NCBI GenBank assembly: GCA_002104985.1
Contig: MCGO01000039.1
Span: forward strand, 1 to 64,000
Length of the DNA: 64,000 nucleotides
Direction of reading: 5' to 3'
Origin: Rhizoclosmatium globosum
Lineage: Eukaryota > Chytridiomycota > Chytridiomycetes > Chytridiales > Chytriomycetaceae
Positions 23,252-34,520 of this stretch are shown here, piece by piece. How positions within the stretch are numbered: position 1 is the first letter of the stretch; every line of letters begins with the position of its first letter. The position numbers were made by a program, and so were the translations under genes. The notes beneath the pieces were generated by a model. The model did not search any database, was not told the origin of the DNA, and saw nothing but the letters and a program-made list of their open reading frames with translations.

Positions 23252-26200
23252 ATGGACGTAAACGACGAAGTAGAACCAACTACTCAAGAGGATCAACAGG
23301 CTCAAAAAGAGCCTGTTAACCTTCCATCGCTGCCCACCAAGACTGACGATGCAGAGGAACCAGTGATTCCTGAACAGTCAACCTCAGAGCCTCCTGCGCC
23401 GACGTATAAAGTGGAATCTCTCGAAGACATAATGAAGAAATACTCAAGTAATCCATCTATGGCTGATCCAGACACGACACCCAAGAAAGCCCACTGGGGT
23501 ACTTCGGGAGAACAAGATGACTTTGCAAAATATGACACTGATCAACCTATTGAGCAAACACGCGCTTCGCAACCAGAACCAAGTATTGGAAACACAGAGA
23601 GTAAACAGGATGGGGCGTTTGATGGTGTTTTAGATTTTGATGATGAAGAAGATGAGGTTATTGCAACAAACCACACCGATACTGTTGACCCAGTGGACGA
23701 CGACGACGTAGATGAAGACGATGCTCTAATGGATCCAGACAATGTGAGGAATATAAGGTTGAACAAACTTTCATCATTAAAGTCAAAAAATGTTTTCAGC
23801 CACTCATGGAAAGAGTTCAAGCAGCTCTCTTCAAACAACTATCCGAACAAGACACAAAATTGGCGATTGATATTAAGGATAAAGAGGAGGCCGTGAAAAA
23901 GGCTCTTAAAAAGCGAGAGGAGATCGGTGTGGATTTGTATTCCACACAACAACAGTTGGCACGTTTGCAAGCTCTCCTGGAAGGTGCTCAAGATAACATT
24001 GCAATCATTAAAAACTATCGTGAGGAGGCAGAAAGAGCTTTGAGCCACACTCTTGCCCAATACAAGGAAGAAATGCAAAAGAAATCGACCCACTCTGAAA
24101 ACTGTGAGTCTCTCATACTTTGAAAGTTACTCAGACTAAAGTTCTTAACAGTAGAAAAACACAAACAAGAACTCGATAAAATCTCAATAACTCTCAAACA
24201 GGTTGATTTGTACAACGAAGAACTTAGATCCAAGATTTTGGTTGCAAAGAGAACAACGTTAAAAGCGGAAGAGGATATCGTAAAACAAGAGGCGGAAAAG
24301 AAGCGTCAGGTACCGTTGCAATAACACGAGTATGCATATTAATTACAGTTTAGGATTATTTCATCGATCACTTAACTGACCGTCTTCGACGCCTTCAAGA
24401 ACGACGAGCGTTGTACGAAACTCAGTTACTCGCCCAACAAAAAGAGACGAAAGCCGCTGTTGACACACTTCACGATGCTGCTACTGAAATGGAAGCAATC
24501 CAATTTGAAAAACGACAGCTACTTCATCAATGGAAAAGTAGTTTAATTGGACTTCAGCGTCGTGACGAAGTTCTATTGAACATCGACAAAGGAATCCAGT
24601 ATGTACAAATAACTCAATTGCCATTTACTTAAACCCTCTTATACAGGAAAAACAAGGACAACATCATAAGCTTAAATGGTGAAATTGCTGGATTCAAGCT
24701 TTCCCTCCGACGTGCCCAAGAACAAAGTGAAATGCTCACAATGCTACTCACAAAACTCGAAAACGAAACGGAGCATCTTAAGCGAATGATTGCCAATGTC
24801 GCTGATCAACGCGACAAACTCATGAATACGCATATTCTGTACTCGAAAACTCTTGCTAAGGCCGAAGAAGAGCTTACTCAAGCAAACCAAGAGCGTCAAG
24901 CCATCCAATTGGAAATTGCAGCTGTTTTAAAATTGACCCGCCAAACAGCTGGGGCGGTCAAGCAGCTTGAGAATGAAATTGCTGAACAACTCCAAAACCA
25001 ACTGTCCATCGAGAAAGGGTCCAGCGGAACACGCAAAGACAGCACTCGCCTCAGAAACATGGTTCACGAAAAGGAATCCACCATCGCAACTACCATGAAC
25101 GAACTTGGCAACGTGAAAATGGAGACCTTAAACGGTCTTGAGAGATTGCGTAGAATGAAAGAGGATATGAAAGCTCTTGAAAAAGACTTGGGGATCAAGA
25201 ACGAGTTGATTGAGAAATACGAAATCGAAATTCGAAGACGTAATGATGAAGTTGGAAAGAAGCAGGCTGAAATGGACATGTTGAACAAGAAATACGATTT
25301 ACTCACTTCGCGTAGTCAGGTACTTTAATAATTTGACAGATTTTTTGAGGTTTTGCTAAATTGATGTACAGGAAGAGTCAATGGGTCCACTTGAAGCCAC
25401 AATCCACAACGTCACGAAGCTCGTGGACCAAAAGGACAAAGATTGCATGCAACTCCAACAATTTTGGATGCGTGCACAGAACGAGTTGGTCACAACATCA
25501 AAAAAGTCAAATGCCCTTCAAGAAGAAATGTCCGACCTAAAAATGCGCTTATCAGTTTTGAGTCGCAAGAAGGCCGTCGTGAATAGTTGAGCACCTACAA
25601 ACCTATATTTTGAACTAATGACGCCCTTTGAAGACCAATTCGAAACGGAACTGAAGGAAATCCGTGAACACCAAAGAAGCATTCGCGGTCTCCAAAACGA
25701 TATGGTCAAAATCAATACTCTCCTCTCCAAACAAACTCAAGTACAATCAGTTCTTGAAGAGAACAATATTGGTCTTGAACAAGAGTTCCGAGCACGTCTC
25801 AAAACCGCCGAATTAGACAGTGTCCGCATCGAAACACGTATTGATGAGCTGAGAGATGAAAAGAAGAGGGCGTTGCAAGGATTGGTGGAAGCTGAGTGAG
25901 TATTCTACAAATCCTCCTCTACACATCGAACATAAACAACCAACACTTTCTTTTAAGACGTCAGCTTATGCTTTGGGAAAAAAAAATTCAACTCGCAAAG
26001 GAAACGCAAGCAGCTCTAGACCCAAACATTGGCGCCACAGAAATCCGCGAAATGTCCGTCGAGATCCATCGTATGAAGCTGCGATACGCGTCCATGCTAA
26101 AGCTCCAGGAACGTATGATTGCGGAAATGGAAAAGAGCGTTTACAGACGAGAGTCTATTGCGACGAGGACAAAGACAAAGGGGAAGGGGAGTAGTCAGGC

Positions 26201-26805
26201 CATGCTTCAAAAGGATATTGCGGACTTGACAAAGAAAATTCGAATGACTGTGAATGATGTGAATGAGTCGGAGCAAGGTATTGCTGATTTTGTACATATT
26301 TAAGTTGAGATATTTACGTTTCGTTTTAGACATGCAAACACTGTTGAATGCGCAAGAACGGGTTGCCACTCAAATCCAAGAATCACAACAATCTTGTAAA
26401 GAACTTGAAGTGCGTGAAAACTCTTTGCTGGGAGCTCTTGAAAAGGCTTTGATGCAGAAACAACTGGTATTCTTTCATTCACCAACTGTTTTGTCTAACT
26501 AAATACTTCCCCAAAAATAGGCAATGGGAGAGACTCTCCTTCATCAGCGACAAGCACGCAGATACAGTGAACTAACGCAAGGAAAATACGTATTCCTAAT
26601 CAAGGATCCAGCCGCCAGAGAAGTTGAATTTGAAAAACAACAAGAACGTTTGAAACGAATCGGCGAAGTCCTTGAGAGCGTTATGGTGACGTGATTTCGT
26701 TTATCAACTCGTTATTAACAAATAAAACAGGAGGAATTCCCTCACATGAGAGACACAATGTACTCCGTGTACAACTTCCTCGACACAACGGCTGCAATCT
26801 TATAA
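23252..26805 (+). CDS. CCDC40: CCDC40-type coiled-coil axonemal protein
   Basis: Homologue of CCDC40, which with CCDC39 forms the ruler setting the 96-nm repeat of motile cilia. An acidic disordered N terminus is followed by the family motif PLMERVQAALFKQLSEQD and long coiled coils, including LYSTQQQLARLQALLEGAQD, RRLQERRALYETQLLAQQ, KRQLLHQWKSSLIGLQRRDE and IRGLQNDMVKINTLL. About nine short introns are present. Apparent breaks at 23743-23799 and 25586-25633 are GT-AG introns. The second is 48 nt, a multiple of three containing an in-frame TGA. Good evidence that this fungus makes flagellated zoospores. Confidence 0.9.
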
Positions 26806-26872
26806 AAACAATCGTATTTTTATACACAAATATTTCAACCCCATGTAATAAACAGTTTTAATTGGCACTAGC

Positions 26873-29603
26873 TCAACCTTGCATCAATCGCAAATCCTTT
26901 TTCAGCATAACAATCTCTCTCTCGACTTCCTCCAATGCTTCCCGTAGAGCACCCGCGTCTTCTAATTTTCGACGTTTGAGAGCGTCCTCAAGCTGTACCC
27001 TCAAAGCCTTTTCCTGGTCTTCCATAACTTCAAGTGCCTTATTAGCTGCATCAATACGTTGCATTTCCGCTAGTGTCGTTGATTGTACTTTTGACATTAA
27101 GTTGGATCCTGGAGGAGGAGTCACTTTCGGCATCAAAGTCAAGGAAAACATTTTGGTTTGCAAATATTGGATAATGTACATTTGGATATTGTCTTGCAGC
27201 TTTTGATGTTGAGAGGAAGGTGCCGGAAGAGATTTGATGCGTTTTCTGTACCAGTCGTCAAAGTCTGTAACACGAATACCGACAAGACTCACCCTAGCTT
27301 CTCTATTTCAGCAAAATAATCCATAAGGGTCTTTCGATGCCGTGACGCAATAATATATTCTTTGTCTTCCATTCGAATTATGTTTTGTGATCTGAATATG
27401 AGTTAGACAGACGTATGGCAATGAAACAATACACAAAACATACGATAAGGCCATAATCAAGTGGTTGAACTTCGGCAAGACTTCCTCAACGTTTGTTTTG
27501 AGTTTCAAAAATTCTTCATAAAGCGCCACAACTTCAGCTTTTTGGGCATGTTCCAGAACCGCATTCTTTCGTCGGAATACAAGCTTTTTACAGTCAGTGC
27601 ACACTTTGACTTCACTAGTTACGCGCGGTTTATCTGACGTTTGGTCTCCATTCCCAGAACTTCGCAGGTGGGATGTCGTTTCTTTGGGTATTAATGGTAT
27701 TTGCGAAATGCACGTTTCTAAGCCACATACAACGCGACCACATAAGCGACAGTGATGCCTTCGATTTAACGGATTGAACAAAGTTGAAAATGTTGATCTA
27801 TGTAATCAAGATGTTCAAGAACAATTCAAATAGGATTATTAAACGTACGTGCAAATTGGACAGTTGGATACTTCAGAGTCATCTTGCCATGAGACTACGC
27901 TTTGTTCAATATCTAAAAGTTGCTGTAAGCCAAACAATTATCGCAAGCGTTATTTCTGAAAGTGCATTCACACCTTTCAAGTTTGGTCCCACAGATGCAA
28001 ATGAAGTGAGTCGAGAAAGCGTCTTTTTCTTTGTTGACGGCATCACAGGAATCTCGTCATACAAAGCAGCCAACTTTTCATACCGAGATTCAAGCTTATT
28101 CACTTCCAAAGCAACAACATCCGACATGGTCTTTCGATACTGAAGAAAGGTTGTCGTTCGTGTGTGCGTGACTCCTGTTAAACTTCCAAGCTCAGTATGT
28201 CTCAACCAAAAAATGTAAACGAGCGTGTTACCATGCGAGTCAAACCACCCTTCCTTCCCCAAAAAGCAAGACTCACAAACTCGACACCAAACACCATTCA
28301 CAGAATCGTGTCGCGCATCAGTTGGATTCAAACGCATTTGATGTGCGACATGTTCTTCACAATACACTTTCCCACATTTCCTGCAATGAACACGAATCGC
28401 ACCCACACCAGCTGCACCAACAACCATTTTCCCCATTTTGACTCCAGATGGGATGAGTTGCTTTGGACAGCGTGGGAAGTTACAGGGCATAGGTGAGTCC
28501 AAGTTATCTGGTTGCCAGTGCTTTCGTGTCACGAAACCAGCGGCTGCAGCAGCTGCCGAGACGGAGCCGTCGGGTAGGAAATCTTTGTCGGTTAAGTTTG
28601 GATTTAAATCAAAGGTTGAGGTGTCGATGGGTGCTGAAGAGTCTTTTGAAGTTGGGTTTTGGGCGGCAAGTGAGTTTAGCAGATCCATGCTGACCTGTTA
28701 AAGTGTTTAGATGGTGTAGTTTCTGCTTTGGTTTGAGGTGAAGAGGGAGCAAATCACGTTGAGTCTATCCCTCCTATGTTCACGACATATTCCGTTTAGA
28801 GTTCTTCGCTCGTATAGACTGAATTAGAAATGTTCAAGTAAAACGCACCGCTTTCTTGAGTCCAAGATTCTCTCCAGTCTTGTTCAACACACTTTTAGCG
28901 TTCTCCCCAGTCTTTTTAAACCAATCAAGAATAATTTTCCCGGGGTCATCGTCGTCATCGGAGGTGGTTGATGAGATTGAATGGATGGTATCCAGATGGT
29001 GATTTAGATGCAAGAGGTTCTTTGTCAGTTGGCCTATCGCAATTATTAGAAGAGAGACAGAGTATAAAATACAATTCCAATACCGCAGATTGGGCATGCA
29101 TAAACAGAGGCAGAGGCAGATGCAGATGAGTTCGACGGAGGAGGTAAGGAATGCTGTTTCTGTGGCGCATTCAAAGAAGGCTGCGAGAAGGACGAAGATG
29201 CAGGAACGGGAGGAAGCGGAAGAGGTCTTCCGTCATTAGGATCGACAGGCACAGACGATGTCGGAGGGTCAGTAGCCGCGCGAGTATGTTTTTGGGATAC
29301 TTTTAACGCAGCCGAATTTGAAGCTTCGCCGGCGGAAAGCGTACGTGTTTTATCCTTTTCAGCGACGCGTTCTGGAGAAGGAGATCGAAAGAGCGGGTGC
29401 TTTGCCTTGAGGCCAGAGGGATAGCGTGGCTGGTGTTGTTGCTGGTGCTGGTGCTGTGATTCGAGGGAGCCTTCGCTGCCGGTCCCGTCTCTGCTGCTTA
29501 GTCCTATTCCTGCTATTGAGGGTGTGCCCGTTGAGCTTGATGAACCAGTTGAAGCTGGTGCTCGGGTACGCGGAGGAGCAACCAGAAGATTGGGAAAAGA
29601 CAT
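26873..29603 (-). CDS. Vac1/Pep7-like FYVE-domain tethering protein
   Basis: Endosomal tether acting with Rab5-type GTPases and PI3P in vacuolar sorting. Domains in order: disordered Ser/Pro N terminus; a C2H2 finger split by an intron (CPICG, then LNHHLDTIH); WFKKTGENAKSVL; a first FYVE-like finger (CRKCGKVYCEEHVAH with CRVCESCF); a second FYVE finger (NRRHHCRLCGRVVCG with CTDCKK); and a C-terminal coiled coil resembling the Rab-binding region. The two halves join at an intron between about 28847 and 28697 (KKA/VSMDLLNS). The start is ATG 29603 (MSFPNLLV); ATG 29642 is an alternative. Head-to-head with Tim14. No breaks. Confidence 0.88.
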
Positions 29604-29686
29604 CAGACTTCTTTCTTCGTTCTCCTTCTTCTTTTTCAGCATCAAAAACAAACCATCAAACCAACCCAACCCAAACTATCCTCCAA

Positions 29687-29989
29687 ATGGCAACACCAAT
29701 CGCAATCGGCGCAGGAATCGCAGGTCTCGCACTCGTGGGCCGGGCTGCTTTCAACGCAATGTCAAAGAAGGGAGCCGGCGCCTCAAAGTTCCACAAGGGC
29801 GGCTTCGACCAGAAGATGACTGTTCGGGAAGCAGCCCTGATCCTCGGTGTCAAAGAGTCGGCTCCGGCTCAGAAACTGAAGGATGCCCACAGACGTATCA
29901 TGCTTGCAAACCACCCTGACAGAGGCGGCTCACCTTACCTGGCTTCAAAGATCAACGAGGCGAAGGAGATGCTCGACAAGAGAAGATAA
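29687..29989 (+). CDS. PAM18: Tim14/Pam18 mitochondrial import J-protein
   Basis: J-domain subunit of the presequence translocase motor; it stimulates mitochondrial Hsp70. 100 residues, single exon. One N-terminal hydrophobic segment (TPIAIGAGIAGLALVGRAAF) spans the inner membrane. The matrix J-like domain has MTVREAALILGV, the HPD motif in ANHPDRGGSPYLASKINEAK and a basic C terminus. Size and order match the family. Its ATG is 83 bp from the divergent Pep7-like start, implying a shared promoter. Confidence 0.95.
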   Translation: MATPIAIGAGIAGLALVGRAAFNAMSKKGAGASKFHKGGFDQKMTVREAALILGVKESAPAQKLKDAHRRIMLANHPDRGGSPYLASKINEAKEMLDKRR

Positions 29990-30317
29990 GCTTCTGCTTC
30001 ATGACAGCTGATGAATGCATTTCGAATGTCCTATTCACTAGTCTTGATATCTTTCCCTTCCATTCTCTTTGTTCAAGGCTTTCACACCCACCCACACACA
30101 ACTATTTCCTATACTGTTACTTATTCATGCGCAATAAACAAACTTCCTTTTTCTGTCGTGCAAGTGTGTTTTTCTTAAAACCCACGTCAGTTATTTTTTT
30201 GCAGCCCCTCTGCCAAGTAAGAATTCAAATTGGAAACTATTTTGAATTGACCCCGATTTAAATTGTTTGTTTCCAAAAGGCGGGTTCAGCTGATTTCTTC
30301 ACAAAAGTTGTGTTCAA
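29990..30317. other. Intergenic between Tim14 and the HET-like gene
   Basis: About 330 bp holding the 3' end of Tim14 (AATAAA-like site near 30132) and the upstream region of the next gene. No further feature was seen. Confidence 0.5.
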
Positions 30318-31859
30318 ATGCTTGCACAAAGTCCCGAAGGCTTCAGCCACGCCGAAGAATTTACGCCCTTCTATGACCAGAAAGAAGCTGGATCACGCCC
30401 GCACTGGAAGTTAGAGTATTTTCCAGGTATGAGCCACGGAAATTATGAACCCAAGGATGTGTGTCTTGAATTATGGCCAATCTCTCGAGTCGCTAGCGAA
30501 TTCGCATCCACTGGTATCCTCTCTCACGTATGGGGTTCTGATCCAAAGCGAACGATGATCGAGGGTGTTGACGTACTGATCCGCCAAGACGACCCCACCA
30601 AAATTGAACTACTTGGTGAAATAATCAAATCTGGAGCTAACGACCAGCCACGTATATGGGTTGATCTGTTGGATGTAGATCAAGAGGATATGGCTTTGAA
30701 GTTGACTCAAATTGAGCAGCTCCCAGAACTGTACAAGTCCAAGGAACACACCATCATCTATCACTCAGAAGACCCGTCCATGCTATTTTGGAAATTAGGA
30801 GATTGGTTCTGGAAATCAGGGCCAACTGAGTATCGTATTGAGCTAGATTACATGTATGATTTGCTCTCCAAATCAGAGCATTCGACTCGAGTATGGACAT
30901 TGCAAGAATCAGTCCTTGCCAACAAAGTCGTCCATGTGTTTTGTACACCTGATCCAACGAACGTTCTCGTCGCTCATTCAAAGACCAAATCCGATTATCT
31001 CCAAGGGAGGAAGAGACTCGCTTCAAGCCAATTTTCGATGTGGTTCTTACGTTGTGGAGACGACCTCCTTGACCTTCCTGATAAAGAAATGCTGGCGTTT
31101 TATCTACCTTCTAAACGCACTGTGTCTAAGCTTCACGATTTTGTGAATGGAAGAGCTGCCATGTATGGAATCAAGCCTTTGAGTTATGACGCTCCAATCA
31201 AAGACGTTTTTATCAACCTTGTTAAAGTGAACGGGGGGCTCTACTTGCATGGTGATTTACCCATGGATTTATCTGGCACAAGAGCTATTCTCGATACATT
31301 GAAGGAAAATGAAACTTTATGGAAATTCCTGTCCGTGTCAACCTCGAACAGAAGAATGAGTTACGTCGATAGTCATGGATTCAACAAGGAAATGGAACTA
31401 TGCCGTTTGAACGTTCCTTTGGTGTATGGTTGGGAGGTTGTTGAGACTTCAACAGGATTCGCTTTGAAGTTGAATCGAAAGGCGGCGATATTCGCGTTGA
31501 ACGAAGATGTTTTGGACTGTCTCGAGTACATTGGGGCTACATCTGTCGAATGGTGGAAGCCACATAATCAAGAACAGAGAATCTTCTTGGTAAGGGAAGT
31601 CTGGGAAGGTGAAAATACGTCTAAAATAGCCGGATTCAATGAGGATGGGAGTCTCGAATACTTTTCGTTTGATAGGTTTCCTGTTGCCGTTCCCTATGTG
31701 GCCGCGGTTGATGATACTTTGTATTTGATCAGAATGATGGACGAAACGCAAGTAATCCTGGGAGCTGTTGCTTCAAGTCCAGAAATCAATTATTATCGGT
31801 CCATTGAGGGGAAGGCGAAGCCATTGTATGAAAGAGATGTTCTGATTCACCTTGAATAA
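30318..31859 (+). CDS. HET-domain-like protein (divergent)
   Basis: Intronless 513-residue protein. The N-terminal half shows the ordered landmarks of the fungal HET (heterokaryon incompatibility) domain: ILSHVWGSDP; then RIWVDLLDVDQEDMALKLTQ, matching the usual W-I-D-x-L-C-I-N-Q-x-D block; then IEQLPELYKSKEHTIIY; then STRVWTLQESVLANKVV, matching the R-x-W-T-x-Q-E block. Key positions agree although identity looks low. The C-terminal half has no recognised domain. HET proteins mediate non-self recognition in filamentous ascomycetes; any such role here is inference. No transmembrane segment or signal peptide. Confidence 0.7.
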   Translation: MLAQSPEGFSHAEEFTPFYDQKEAGSRPHWKLEYFPGMSHGNYEPKDVCLELWPISRVASEFASTGILSHVWGSDPKRTMIEGVDVLIRQDDPTKIELLGEIIKSGANDQPRIWVDLLDVDQEDMALKLTQIEQLPELYKSKEHTIIYHSEDPSMLFWKLGDWFWKSGPTEYRIELDYMYDLLSKSEHSTRVWTLQESVLANKVVHVFCTPDPTNVLVAHSKTKSDYLQGRKRLASSQFSMWFLRCGDDLLDLPDKEMLAFYLPSKRTVSKLHDFVNGRAAMYGIKPLSYDAPIKDVFINLVKVNGGLYLHGDLPMDLSGTRAILDTLKENETLWKFLSVSTSNRRMSYVDSHGFNKEMELCRLNVPLVYGWEVVETSTGFALKLNRKAAIFALNEDVLDCLEYIGATSVEWWKPHNQEQRIFLVREVWEGENTSKIAGFNEDGSLEYFSFDRFPVAVPYVAAVDDTLYLIRMMDETQVILGAVASSPEINYYRSIEGKAKPLYERDVLIHLE

Positions 31860-31943
31860 TATGCGGAAAAAAGGAGGGCATCGTCAATAAAACGAAACAA
31901 TCTATTCAAAACCAACCATAACACGAAATTAGAAACCAACAGA

Positions 31944-33883
31944 CTATTTTGCAGGCGTAGCTGCCGCAGTTGCAACGAATTCAGTCTCGGACCTCTCCCA
32001 CACACACCGATTCCCTTCATCCCCCCAAAACACAGAATCCGTCATCCACCCCTTCGCCTCCAACTCCACCGCAAACTTTGGATACTCTACTCTCGTCCAC
32101 TCCAACGTCTCTCGCAAAAGCGCCTTGAAATCAATGGATGCTGTTGAGTCGTCTGAAAGAATATGTTGGACGCGTTGGTTCAGTTTCGTTACGTGAATGA
32201 TTGATTTCATGACGTCTTGGGTGGAAACGTCTTGGTGGAATGTGATTCCAAAGGTTTGGGTGTCTGGTCTGTAGCCAATGAGGTAATCTTCGTCCTGGAG
32301 GGAGATTATGGGTTAGAGGGTCAGTAATATAAAAGTATTTCAAGTACCCTCATGATTTCCAATGCATCTCTTGTGTCTCCGACACTGGCAAACACAGTGT
32401 CAAGACTTCCTCCAATCTTGGAGATTTTGACTCCACCCCACGACTGCTTGATCCACTCCCCAAACCAGATTTGGTTACCCTCTTTCTCGAGAGCCTTGTA
32501 CGTCAACACCACATTCCTCGAAACGTAGGCATCACTCAACAACAACAGCTTGGTCGCACTCAGAACCTCAAACTGAGTTGCATTGAGGAACTTGACCGTC
32601 ATCCAGTAATGAAGAGGTCCAATCAGGAAAAAGCATGAAAAGAGGAAAGCAGGTGAATGCGAGATGGAAAGCAGAGTGATTCCCGTGACAAGACCACCCA
32701 AGTGAGCAACAGTCTGCTGCGAGTCATCCTTCGCGACAATGTCTCCGACGTTTCCTTGAAGTGCAAAGTTACGCGTGAAGGTCATGTGAGTAGAATTGTA
32801 GATTGAGAAATGGATGGATCGCATTGTGTATCCCAGACCGGCAAACAGCAAGAAGTTTTGTGGGTAGATGATTGTAAAGAGTTGGAGGGCGGCGCCGGAG
32901 AGGGATGCGACTTCTCCAATGAATTTCCATGTTTTTGGGTGTGAGTCGAGGGATTTTGCGAAACGGTTGATGAAGATGAGTTTTCCAAGTTCACCAATTT
33001 GATCTTATTGTATATATTTGTTAGTAGAGTGGTGAGGAGTGATTGAGGGTATGGATGAATCATGAATGAATGACAAATCATTCCGACTGTCGTGATGGAT
33101 TGCTCCGCGAAGCTATTCGCTTTGTGAAAGATTGTTCGATAGAACTCACTATCCTCTCTCGTTACTCTTTCTCTGGCTTCATCTGATGGAACGAGCCCCA
33201 CTCGTGCTCTCGCTACACCTCCGACCATAAACTCACTGCTCCTCCACACGTGAATTTGCTGTGCAGTCAATCAACACCACAATACCTTTTAGAACCCATT
33301 GAATAGCAACGGCAGCACCGGTGGAAGCAGCGGAACTAGCAATACCCAGAGATTCGAGCATAGACTGAGAACAAAGCACGGCAACGACACTCCAGAGGTA
33401 AGTTTCACCAAATTGAAGCAAATGGGTAGGTTTGTAGGTAGGATGAACAGAGTCAGGATACCCAATGGGTAAAAAAGTCTGTCTGAACCACGATTGAACA
33501 GGATGTGGTACGATTTCTTGTAGTTTTGATTCAAAGGGATGTTTCGCGATGGCTGAGGAAGGAGTGGGGACAGGATCGGCCCATTTGAATTGGAGGTTGT
33601 TTGAAGCAGGGAGATCGCAGAGATCGAATACGCGTTTACGAGAGTGAATAGTTTCAGTGATTGCGAGGGTTTGTTTTAGAGAGCGTGGCGGTGGTGGACG
33701 CGGCTGTTGAGTTTGAGGTTGTGGTTGTTCCTGTTGATCATGTTGACCCGACAAAGGAGGAGGAGAAGGAGGAGTGGATGGAGTTGTCGACACCGAGGTC
33801 CTTAATTGAAGCAGTAGGCGCGTGCTACCAAATAGTGGCAGTGGCAGTGGCCGTGGCAGGAGAGACAGACGGCGACAGAGCAT
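31944..33883 (-). CDS. RUS family (DUF647) membrane protein
   Basis: Member of the RUS/DUF647 family named after plant ROOT UVB SENSITIVE proteins; the molecular function is not established. Matching blocks: FLPIGYPDSVHPTYKP, STGAAVAIQWVLKD, KSLDSHPKTWKFIGEVASLS, and the diagnostic FALQGNVGDIVAKDDSQQTV followed by a hydrophobic region. The N terminus (MLCRRLSLLPRPLPLPLFGS) is Arg-rich and may target mitochondria. Introns at about 33282-33009 (joining WVLK to DQIGELGKLIF) and about 32346-32297. The first intron contains a 160-codon open frame that is not conserved sequence. Start ATG 33883 is 44 bp from the divergent zinc-finger gene. No breaks. Confidence 0.88.
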
Positions 33884-33927
33884 TCCCTCTTTTTCGAACC
33901 AAGTTTTTATCAAATACTAATCAACAA

Positions 33928-34428
33928 ATGAGCAACAACAACGACAACGAAGAAGTGTATTGGGAATGCAGCGACTGCCAAGTTGAAAACACGGACCCGA
34001 CACCGAATGTGCGTCGTGTGGCGCCGAGAAGCCGCGGTCTCGTCTCCACGGATTCAAAGTCGCAAAGGTCCTCGCCCTCGAACACGTCCCCGGAAAGGCC
34101 CTGCTCAAATGGTCAAGGTCACCGTCGACCCGGCCGTCTCCGATCCGGCCATCCCAGTGCCGTGCTGTCAATCGTCACAAATGCAAAGAATGTCTCGGAG
34201 GAGACTGTTGGGCAACGCATCTGCATCATTACGTGGGAACAACTGTTAGACTGAACGGCGAGGAGGTCACTATGCAAAAACAAGTGTGGCGGAAAGAAGT
34301 CCGAGGGTATGCTTGCTGATGGTGCAACGATGGGCTGGAAGGGCGGCAGTGTTGGATTGGCTGTCGTGCTGCCTGACACATACCCAATTGGAAGTGAGCC
34401 TCCTCTTGAGAAACCACGCAACAAGTAA
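33928..34428 (+). CDS. RanBP2-type zinc finger fused to tRNA-binding (EMAPII-like) domain; frame interrupted five times
   Basis: Predicted RNA- or tRNA-binding protein of about 165 residues. The N-terminal finger follows the W-x-C-x2-C-x3-N-x6-C-x2-C rule: YWECSDCQVENTD, then ECASCGAEKP. Next comes an OB-fold tRNA-binding domain: HGFKVAKVLALEHVPGKALL, VKVTVDPAVSDPAIPV, SIVTNAKNVSEETVGQRICI, VGTTVRLNGEEVTMQ, then KKSEGMLADGATMGWKGGSV. These blocks are in order, but the frame shifts at about 33998, 34108, 34161, 34232 and 34278. The first four each lack one base; the last lacks two in an A-run. The finger spacing is exact only after one base is restored. An exact symbol cannot be given. Confidence 0.7.
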
Positions 34429-34520
34429 ATATAAATAATCGGAATAAAGAATATCCGAGCACGACTGGTTTCTTTTCCAGTCTTCATTTCCTTTTTCTTT
34501 CTTTTTTTTAGAACCCGAAG

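Noticed and set aside
23740..23810. Apparent -1 frame step in CCDC40
   Set aside because: An intron from AAT/GTGAGG to TTTTCAG/CCACTC removes it and joins MDPDN to PLMERVQAALF as in the family.
33000..33270. 160-codon open frame within the RUS gene
   Set aside because: It lies in an intron; splicing around it restores the conserved WVLKDQIGELGKL junction.
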